A DNA stretch of 64,000 nt from M0108 sp044228795. Its GTDB lineage: Bacteria; Pseudomonadota; Gammaproteobacteria; Chromatiales; Chromatiaceae. The stretch is taken from the NCBI GenBank assembly GCA_044228795.1, contig JBGAUE010000015.1, forward strand, positions 26,810 to 90,809, written 5' to 3'. Below the pieces are notes generated by a model. That model searched no databases. It was given only the letters and a program-made list of their open reading frames with translations, and was not told where the DNA came from. Positions 57,854 to 64,000 of the stretch are shown piece after piece; the first letter of the stretch is position 1, and every line of letters begins with the position of its first letter. The position numbers and the translations under genes were made by a program.

Positions 57854-59581
57854 TTAGGCGGTGGCCATCGGCAGGCGTTCACGCAGGAAGGCCAGGACCT
57901 CGGCGATGGGTACCAGGGTCAACTCCGTATCCCGGCGGCCCTTGTATTCCAGCAGGCCTTGGTCCAGCCCCTTGTCGCCGACGACCAGACGATGGGGGAT
58001 GCCAATGAGTTCCATGTCCGCGAACATGAAGCCGGGGCGTTCGTCCCGGTCGTCAAGGAGTACCTCGATGCCGGCGGCGGTCAGTTCCTGGTAGAGGGCC
58101 TCGGTGGCCTCTCGTACCCGGTAGGACTTGGCGAGCTTCATGGGCAGCAGGGCGACCTGGAAGGGGGCGATGGGTGCTGGCCAGATGATGCCGCGCTCGT
58201 CGTGGTGCTGCTCGATGGCGGCGGCCACTACCCGCGACACGCCGATGCCATAGCAGCCCATCTCCAGGGTCAGGGCCCGGCCGCCCTCGTCCAGGACGGT
58301 GGCCTTGAGAGCCTCGCTGTACTTCTGGCCAAGCTGGAAAATATGCCCGACCTCGATACCGCGGGCGATGGTGATCTGGCCCTGGCCATCCGGGCTGGGA
58401 TCGCCTTCGACGACACTGCGCAGATCCGCCACTTCCGGCAGGGGGAGGTCGCGCCCCCAGTTGAGGCCGAACCAGTGAAGGCCGTCCTGGTTGGCCCCGG
58501 CGCTGAAATCGGCGGTGACCGCCACGGTGCGATCGACCACGCAGGGGATCGTCAGGCCCAGGGGCCCTAGGGAGCCGGGGCCAGCGCCCAGGGTGGCACG
58601 GATCTCCTCCTCCGTCGCCATCCGCAACGGCACGGCCACCTGGGGTAGCTTTTCGGCCTTGACTAGGTTCAGTTCGTGATCGCCCCGCACCAGCAGGGCC
58701 ACCAGCCTGGCGCCGGTACCCTCGGCCGCGGCCACCACCAGGGTCTTGACCGTGTGCGCGATGGGCTGGTCGAACTGGTCCACCAGTTCCTGAATGGTCC
58801 TGGCCTGCGGGGTGGCGATCAGACGCTTGTCCTGAGTAGGCGCTGGCAGGCTGGCCGCCAGGGGCAGGGCCTCCGCCAGCTCGATGTTGGCGGCATAGTC
58901 ACTCACCGTGGAAAAGGCGATAGCATCCTCACCGGCATCCGCCAGGACATGAAATTCATGGGACGCCCGCCCGCCGATAGCCCCCGTATCCGCCTGCACG
59001 GGGCGGAAATCGAGCCCGCAGCGCTGGAAGATGCGGCTGTAGGTGGCGTGCATGATCTGGTAGGTCTCGGCCAGGGAATCTCGATCCAGGTGGAAGGAAT
59101 AGGCGTCCTTCATCAGGAATTCCCGCGCCCGCATGACCCCGAAGCGAGGGCGGATCTCGTCGCGGAACTTGGTCTGGATCTGGTAAAAATTCACCGGTAA
59201 CTGCTTGTAGCTGCGCAGCTCGCGGCGTGCCAGGTCGGTGATGATCTCCTCGTGGGTGGGGCCGAAGCAGAATTCCCGCTGGTGACGGTCCTTGATCCGC
59301 AACAGTTCGGGACCGTACTGCTCCCAGCGTCCGGACTCCTGCCACAGCTCCGCCGGCTGCACTGCTGGCATCAGGACCTCCAGGGCCCCGGCCCGGTCCA
59401 TCTCCTCCCGGACAATCCGTTCCACCTTGCGCAGGACCCGCAGTCCCAGGGGTAGCCAGGTGTAGAGCCCCGCCGCCAGCTTGCGGATCATGCCCGCCCG
59501 CAGCATCAGCCGGTGACTGGCCACCTCTGCGTCCGCGGGGGTTTCCTTGAGGGTCTGGAGGGGGAACCGAGATGTGCGCAT
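57854..59581 (-). CDS. proS: Prolyl-tRNA synthetase ProS
   Basis: ProS (575 residues from the ATG at 59581) charges tRNA-Pro. It is the bacterial type with class II motif 1-3 stretches (LPLGLRVLRKVERIVREEMD, GPTHEEIITDLARREL, FREFLMKDAYSF as MRAREFLMKDAYSFH), the inserted editing domain at about 225-400, and the C-terminal anticodon-binding domain. GCYGIGVSRVVAAAIEQ is motif 3. It is divergent from ilvI. Confidence 0.96.
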   Translation of the reverse strand: MRTSRFPLQTLKETPADAEVASHRLMLRAGMIRKLAAGLYTWLPLGLRVLRKVERIVREEMDRAGALEVLMPAVQPAELWQESGRWEQYGPELLRIKDRHQREFCFGPTHEEIITDLARRELRSYKQLPVNFYQIQTKFRDEIRPRFGVMRAREFLMKDAYSFHLDRDSLAETYQIMHATYSRIFQRCGLDFRPVQADTGAIGGRASHEFHVLADAGEDAIAFSTVSDYAANIELAEALPLAASLPAPTQDKRLIATPQARTIQELVDQFDQPIAHTVKTLVVAAAEGTGARLVALLVRGDHELNLVKAEKLPQVAVPLRMATEEEIRATLGAGPGSLGPLGLTIPCVVDRTVAVTADFSAGANQDGLHWFGLNWGRDLPLPEVADLRSVVEGDPSPDGQGQITIARGIEVGHIFQLGQKYSEALKATVLDEGGRALTLEMGCYGIGVSRVVAAAIEQHHDERGIIWPAPIAPFQVALLPMKLAKSYRVREATEALYQELTAAGIEVLLDDRDERPGFMFADMELIGIPHRLVVGDKGLDQGLLEYKGRRDTELTLVPIAEVLAFLRERLPMATA

Positions 59582-59831
59582 GGGATGGGCCCGGCGAAAA
59601 AGAGCCTCATTGTAGGGAGCCGCCCCAACCGGGACAAGCCCTGCCGACCGGAACCGGATTTCCCGGATTGACAGGCCGCCAATCGACACGCCGTCCTTGA
59701 CCGATCCGGGTCCTATCCTGTAGCTTTTCGACCCTTTATACATCTCCCACTTTTCTGTCTCGCCGCGCTTACCCGGGGGCAGGGCGGCAAGGGCCTTCCC
59801 GGGGTGGTCAGACAGATGGAGGTTATCTGAA
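59582..59831. promoter_or_regulatory. Divergent promoter region between proS and ilvI
   Basis: No gene is evident in these 250 bases. On the plus strand TTGACC (59698-59703) and TATACA (59737-59742) are the best promoter-like strings, but they are not properly spaced as one pair. I looked for a leader peptide rich in Ile, Leu or Val with an attenuator and did not find one. Confidence 0.35.
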
Positions 59832-61550
59832 TTGGAACTGAGTGGAGCCGAGATCATCGTTCAGGCGCTGATCGATGAGGGCGTGGAGTATGTCTTCGGG
59901 TACCCCGGGGGCGCGGTCCTTCACACCTACGACGCCTTGTTCAAGCAGGACAAGGTCAAACATATCCTGGTCCGTCATGAGCAGGCCGCCACCCATGGCG
60001 CCGATGGCTACGCGCGCGCCACCGGCCGTTGTGGCGTCGCCCTGGTCACCTCGGGACCTGGGGCCACCAATGCGGTCACCGGCATCGCCACCGCCTACAT
60101 GGACTCCATCCCCATGGTCATCCTGTCTGGGCAGGTGCCAACCCCCGTGATCGGCAGTGACGCCTTTCAGGAAGTGGATACGGTTGGTATCACCCGCCCC
60201 TGCGTCAAGCACAACTATCTGGTCAAGGATGTGCATGACCTGGCGCTGACCATTCGTAAGGCCTTCTATATCGCCACCTCCGGCCGGCCGGGGCCGGTGT
60301 TGGTAGACATTCCCAAGGATGTCACCGATCCCAACATCAAAATCCCCTACCACTACCCCAAGGATATCAAGATGCGATCCTACAGCCCGGCGCTGAAGGG
60401 TCACCCGGGGCAGATCAAGAAGGCGGTGGATGTCCTGCTCGCGGCCAAAAGGCCCGTCCTTTACACCGGCGGCGGTGTCATTTTGGGCGAGGCCTCCCAG
60501 GCCCTGCGCGACCTGGTCGAACTAACCGGCTTCCCTATCACCAGCACCCTGATGGGGTTGGGGGCCTTCCCCATGACAGACCCCAGGTTTATGGGCATGT
60601 TGGGCATGCATGGGACCTACGAGGCCAACATGGCGATGCACGAGACGGACGTTCTGTTCGCCATCGGCGCCCGCTTCGATGACCGCGTGACCGGCAAGAT
60701 CGAGCAATTTTGCCCCCATGCCACCATCATCCATCTGGACGTGGACCCCTCCTCGATCTCCAAGAATGTACGGGTCGACATCCCTATTGTCGGCCCCGTG
60801 GGTAGCGTACTGGCCGACATGGCGCGCATCCTCAAGGACCACAAGAAGGGTCCGGATCCGGTGGCCCTGGCGGAATGGTGGCGGCAGATCGAGGAGTGGC
60901 GGGGGGTCAAATGCCTGGCCTACGATCGCCATAGCCCCCTCATCAAGCCCCAGTTCGCCGTCGAGACCCTCTACAAGGTCACACAAGGCGGTCTCTACCT
61001 GACCTCCGATGTGGGCCAGCACCAGATGTTCGCCGCCCAGTTCTACCCCTTCGACCAGCCGCGGCGCTGGATCAACTCCGGGGGTCTGGGCACCATGGGC
61101 TTCGGCCTGCCGGCGGCCATGGGCGTGCAGCTTGCTTACCCAGACGCCACCGTGGCCTGCGTCTCCGGTGAGGCCAGCATCCTCATGTGCATCCAGGAGA
61201 TGGCCACCTGCAAGCAGTACGATCTGCCCATCAAGGTCATTCTTCTCAACAACGGCTATATGGGCATGGTGCGCCAGTGGCAGGAGTTCTTCTACGAGAG
61301 CCGCTACTCCCATTCCTACGTCGATGCCCTTCCAGACTTTGTCAAACTTTCCGAGAGCTTCGGCCACGTCGGCATGCGGGTGGAACAGCCCGGGGATTTG
61401 GAGGGCGCCATGCGCGAGGCCTTCGCCCTGAAGGATCGTTTCGTCTTCATGGACATCGTGGTCGATCCCGCCGAGAACGTTTATCCCATGATCGAGGCGG
61501 GCAAGGGGCATCACGAGATGCACCTCTCGCCGGAAAGGGAGCTCGCCTGA
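59832..61550 (+). CDS. ilvI: Acetolactate synthase large subunit
   Basis: This 572-residue thiamine-diphosphate enzyme makes acetolactate in valine, leucine and isoleucine synthesis. Visible are YPGGAVLHTYDAL, RHEQAATHGADGYARATG with the catalytic Glu, the FAD-binding middle domain, and the ThDP/Mg site from GEASILMCIQEM to LNNGYMGMVRQWQ; the usual GDGS reads GEAS here. The start is TTG at 59832: GGAGG at 59818-59822 lies nine bases upstream. It forms an operon with ilvH (1-base gap) and ilvC. Confidence 0.95.
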   Translation: MELSGAEIIVQALIDEGVEYVFGYPGGAVLHTYDALFKQDKVKHILVRHEQAATHGADGYARATGRCGVALVTSGPGATNAVTGIATAYMDSIPMVILSGQVPTPVIGSDAFQEVDTVGITRPCVKHNYLVKDVHDLALTIRKAFYIATSGRPGPVLVDIPKDVTDPNIKIPYHYPKDIKMRSYSPALKGHPGQIKKAVDVLLAAKRPVLYTGGGVILGEASQALRDLVELTGFPITSTLMGLGAFPMTDPRFMGMLGMHGTYEANMAMHETDVLFAIGARFDDRVTGKIEQFCPHATIIHLDVDPSSISKNVRVDIPIVGPVGSVLADMARILKDHKKGPDPVALAEWWRQIEEWRGVKCLAYDRHSPLIKPQFAVETLYKVTQGGLYLTSDVGQHQMFAAQFYPFDQPRRWINSGGLGTMGFGLPAAMGVQLAYPDATVACVSGEASILMCIQEMATCKQYDLPIKVILLNNGYMGMVRQWQEFFYESRYSHSYVDALPDFVKLSESFGHVGMRVEQPGDLEGAMREAFALKDRFVFMDIVVDPAENVYPMIEAGKGHHEMHLSPERELA

Positions 61551-61551
61551 C

Positions 61552-62043
61552 ATGAGACACATTATTTCCGTCCTGCTGGAAAACGAGGCCGGCGCCCTGT
61601 CGCGGGTGTCCGGGCTCTTCTCTGCCCGTGGTTACAACATCGAGTCCCTAACCGTGGCCCCCACGGATGATCCCACCCTGTCCCGCATGACCCTGGTCAC
61701 CACCGGCAGCGAGGAGATCATCGAGCAGATCAAAAAGCAGCTCAACAAGCTGGTGGATACCGTCAAGCTCCTCGACCTCACCGAGGGCCGTCATCTCGAG
61801 CGCGAGATGATGCTCATCAAGGTGCGGGCGGTGAAGGAGGGTCGCGAGGAGCTCAAGCGCCTGGCCGATATCTTCCGCGCCAAGATCATCGATGTCACCG
61901 AGGCCAGCTATGTGGTCGAGCTGACCGGGACCTCCCAGAAGCTCGATGCCTTCATCCAGGCCGTCCCCGAGGGCCTAGTGGTGGAGGTGGTACGCTCCGG
62001 CCCCACCGGCATCGCCCGCGGCGAGAAGGGTCTCACGCTTTAA
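61552..62043 (+). CDS. ilvH: Acetolactate synthase small (regulatory) subunit
   Basis: The 163-residue subunit has the N-terminal ACT domain (HIISVLLENEAGALSRVSGLF, ARGYNIESLTVAPT) that binds valine for feedback inhibition, and the C-terminal domain with EREMMLIKVRA. It activates the large subunit encoded just upstream. Standard length. Confidence 0.96.
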   Translation: MRHIISVLLENEAGALSRVSGLFSARGYNIESLTVAPTDDPTLSRMTLVTTGSEEIIEQIKKQLNKLVDTVKLLDLTEGRHLEREMMLIKVRAVKEGREELKRLADIFRAKIIDVTEASYVVELTGTSQKLDAFIQAVPEGLVVEVVRSGPTGIARGEKGLTL

Positions 62044-62078
62044 GCGAGAGGTGCCGATGTAAGCGCAAGGTGCCGATG
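62041..62078. repeat. 19-bp tandem repeat at the ilvH 3' end
   Basis: TAAGCGAGAGGTGCCGATG (62041-62059) is followed by TAAGCGCAAGGTGCCGATG (62060-62078), with a third eroded copy after it. The first TAA is the ilvH stop codon, so the duplication repeats the gene end in the spacer. Confidence 0.75.
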
Positions 62079-62175
62079 CCATGAGCTGAAGGGTCCGATG
62101 CCTCCAGCCGAGGCGCCCCTCTTGCCCTCTCCTTTCACGGGACAGGGTTTGGGAATAGCCCAGGCGCCTCTCTTA

Positions 62176-62200
62176 CCCCTCTCCCCTCGCGGGAGAGGGG
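62176..62200. repeat. GC-rich palindrome between ilvH and ilvC
   Basis: CCCCTCTCCC and GGGAGAGGGG form a perfect 10-bp stem with a CTCGC loop, flanked by more CTCTCCCC-type strings. Similar palindromes are common between genes in many Proteobacteria. It lies in the 254-base ilvH-ilvC spacer and may stabilise or attenuate the transcript. Confidence 0.7.
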
Positions 62201-62297
62201 TTGGGGAGAGGGGGAAAGCCTTCCGCCAGCACAAGTTTTTACCAACTCCGTTACAGATTACATCGCCCGGCCCCCCGCCGGCGCCCACCTCAAGGTT

Positions 62298-63326
62298 ATG
62301 ACTATGGCCATCAACGTTTACTACGACAAAGACGCCGACCTCTCACTCATCCAGTCCCGTCAGGTCGCCATCATCGGCTACGGCTCCCAGGGCCATGCCC
62401 ATGCCAACAACCTCAAGGACTCCGGCGTGGCGGTCACCGTCGGCTTGCGCCCCGGCTCCGCTTCGGCGGTCAAGGCTGCCCACGCCGGCCTCGACGTCAA
62501 GCCCATCGCCGAGGCCGTTGCTGCCGCCGACGTGATCATGGTCCTGGCCCCGGACGAGCACCAGGCCCGCCTCTATCGCGAGGACATAGCCCCCCACATC
62601 AAACCCGGCGCCGCCCTGGCCTTTGCTCACGGCTTTAACATCCACTTCGGCGCCATCGAACCCCGCGAGGATCTGGATGTCATCATGATCGCCCCCAAGG
62701 GCCCGGGTCACCTGGTACGTTCCACCTACACCCAGGGCGGCGGCGTCCCCAGCCTCATCGCCGTCCATCAGGATGCCAGTGGACAGGCCCGTGACATTGC
62801 CCTGGCCTATGCCTCCGCCAACGGCGGTGGCCGCGCTGGCGTTATCGAGACCAGCTTCCGCGAGGAGTGCGAGACCGACCTCTTTGGTGAGCAGGTGGTG
62901 CTCTGCGGCGGCCTGACCTCCCTGATCCAGAATGGCTTCGAGACCCTGGTCGAGGCCGGCTATGCGCCGGAGATGGCCTATTTCGAATGCCTGCACGAGG
63001 TCAAGCTCATCGTGGACCTCATCTACGAGGGTGGCATCGCCAACATGCGCTACTCCATTTCCAACACCGCCGAGTACGGCGATCTGACCCGCGGCCCGCG
63101 CATCGTCACCGACGAGACCAAGGCCGAGATGAAGCGCATCCTGACCGAGATCCAGTCCGGCGACTTCGCCAAGGAATTCATCCTCGAAAACCAGGCCGGC
63201 GCCCCCAAGCTCAAGGCCCTGCGCCGCCTGGGTCAGGAGCATCCCATCGAAGAAGTCGGCGAACGCCTCCGCGGCATGATGCCCTGGATCAAGGCCGGGA
63301 AGCTGGTGGACAAGAGCCGTAACTGA
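62298..63326 (+). CDS. ilvC: Ketol-acid reductoisomerase (class I)
   Basis: IlvC (342 residues, the short class I form) converts acetolactate to dihydroxyisovalerate with NADPH. The Rossmann motif is GYGSQGHAHANNLKDSG, with RPGSAS after it for NADPH preference. The Mg-binding acidic residues are in ETDLFGEQ and ECLHEVK. Two ATGs (62298 and 62304) are both possible, with AAGG just upstream. It completes the ilvI-ilvH-ilvC set. Confidence 0.96.
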   Translation: MTMAINVYYDKDADLSLIQSRQVAIIGYGSQGHAHANNLKDSGVAVTVGLRPGSASAVKAAHAGLDVKPIAEAVAAADVIMVLAPDEHQARLYREDIAPHIKPGAALAFAHGFNIHFGAIEPREDLDVIMIAPKGPGHLVRSTYTQGGGVPSLIAVHQDASGQARDIALAYASANGGGRAGVIETSFREECETDLFGEQVVLCGGLTSLIQNGFETLVEAGYAPEMAYFECLHEVKLIVDLIYEGGIANMRYSISNTAEYGDLTRGPRIVTDETKAEMKRILTEIQSGDFAKEFILENQAGAPKLKALRRLGQEHPIEEVGERLRGMMPWIKAGKLVDKSRN

Positions 63327-63374
63327 TCGTCGGCAGGCCGACTTGATAGCGGCGTTTCGTCTCCTCCGGTTCAC

Positions 63375-63737
63375 TTGGGCCAAGGATGGCGCGCCGTGAT
63401 CCTCATCCCCGCCCGTGATGAGGCCAATGCCATCGCCAAGGTCATCAGCGATGCCCGCCGTCTGTACCAGGCCCCCATTGTCGTCATTGACGATGGGAGC
63501 CAGGACGATACTACGGCGATCGCCTCCACGGCGGGGGGCCCTGGTGTTCCGATTGCCCCTGCATCTCGGGGCTTGGGGGCCATGCTGACGGGGTTCTGCT
63601 ACGCCTATCGCCAGGGTTGGGACCTTGCCAACACCCTGGATTCCGACGGTCAGCATGATCCCGCCGAAATCTTAGGACCTGATAACGCCCCTGCTCACCC
63701 GTTCATGATTGTGATCCTATGCAATCACAAGTTGTAA
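63375..63737 (+). pseudogene. Truncated family 2 glycosyltransferase
   Basis: The first ~100 residues match the N-terminal half of a dolichyl-phosphate-mannose-synthase-like GT2: VILIPARDEANAIAKV, VVIDDGSQDDT and LDSDGQHDPAEI, the nucleotide-sugar and metal sites. Immediately after DPAEI the similarity ends and a stop follows 21 residues later, so the acceptor half is missing. The start is TTG at 63375 or GTG at 63396. It is probably a broken gene whose 3' part was replaced by the A/T-richer sequence that follows. Confidence 0.75.
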
Positions 63738-64000
63738 TTCACAGAGCCCTACGTCATGTGCCAGTATTGTGGCGGAACCTGGAAAATAGCTACCTAGCGT
63801 TTCATCAAGTTCATGAACGAGTTAGAAATCCAGGAAAATGTCCTAATGAGTCGCGATGCCTGAGCCGGTGGCACCCCACGCTATTTGCTGCTGCTACCCA
63901 CAGCGTTTTCAGAATCGGGGCGCTAAGTCATTCACACAAAGTAACTATAACCTTATCGAGCCATAAGGATTTGCTGTAAGGTAGCTCATGATTCAGTTTC
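63738..64000. other. A/T-richer sequence after the truncated glycosyltransferase
   Basis: No gene is supported here. The base composition is clearly lower in GC than the rest of the window. An open frame of 86 codons at 63719-63979 has no start signal or similarity that I recognise. It may be the edge of an acquired or decaying element that extends past the window. Confidence 0.35.

Noticed and set aside
57797..58570. Open frame on the plus strand opposite proS
   Set aside because: Antisense shadow of proS with no similarity and no ribosome site.

Overview
The window is a GC-rich (by eye about 60-68%) gammaproteobacterial chromosome segment. FabA, YajQ, an XerD/DsbC neighbourhood, a Wolinella-type FrdCAB, a bacterial V/A-type ATPase and a gene order resembling sulfur-metabolising anaerobes make a purple-sulfur-type gammaproteobacterium (order Chromatiales) my best guess. 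No photosynthesis or sulfur-oxidation marker lies in the window, so that is inference.

Layout. (1) 1-11460, plus strand: the 3' part of a BREX type 1 phage-defence island, with a truncated RecG/AlbA-like regulator, pglX, pglZ and brxL. Two toxin-antitoxin pairs sit inside it: UPF0175/DUF3368 between pglX and pglZ, and MntA/HepT between pglZ and brxL. brxA, brxB and brxC are not visible and should lie upstream of base 1. (2) 11509-20341, minus strand: a complete nine-gene V/A-type ATPase operon in the order G/H-C-I-K-F-E-A-B-D. (3) 20594-32336, same strand: a ferritin-like protein and a complex I-related membrane oxidoreductase built like archaeal Mbx/MBS. It has MrpE-F-G, a DUF4040 subunit, an MrpB-like fusion, MrpC, a fused pair of MrpD-like antiporter subunits, then NuoH, NuoB, NuoC and NuoD homologues. 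A NuoI-like ferredoxin domain fused to an NAD(P)H flavoprotein completes it. (4) 32713-42556: small envelope or metal-related proteins, a P-type cation ATPase, an orphan second V-ATPase subunit I and katG. (5) 42980-48827: feoABC, fur and a divergent second feoB, with a Fur box between feoA and fur. (6) 48976-63326: quinol:fumarate reductase frdCAB followed by housekeeping genes (ycgN-like, ogt, apaH, xerD, yajQ, dsbC, fabA, proS, ilvI-ilvH-ilvC). (7) 63375-64000: a truncated glycosyltransferase and unassigned sequence.

The most interesting system is region 3. The NuoB-like subunit keeps only one of the two adjacent cysteines of cluster N2. The NuoD-like subunit keeps the N-terminal CxxC of NiFe hydrogenases but lacks the C-terminal pair and the quinone-site His and Tyr of complex I. 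Together with two linked antiporter subunits, these are the hallmarks of the sulfane-sulfur-reducing MBS complex of Pyrococcus, here joined to its own NAD(P)H module. I infer an ion-pumping NAD(P)H:sulfur or disulfide oxidoreductase, possibly reversible, encoded beside an ATPase whose c subunit lacks the canonical Na+ ligands. A fumarate reductase nearby would suit anaerobic dark metabolism.

A second unexpected item is an 82-bp palindromic element present twice (22956-23037 and 53241-53322). Its core is conserved and its outer stem carries five compensatory base-pair changes.
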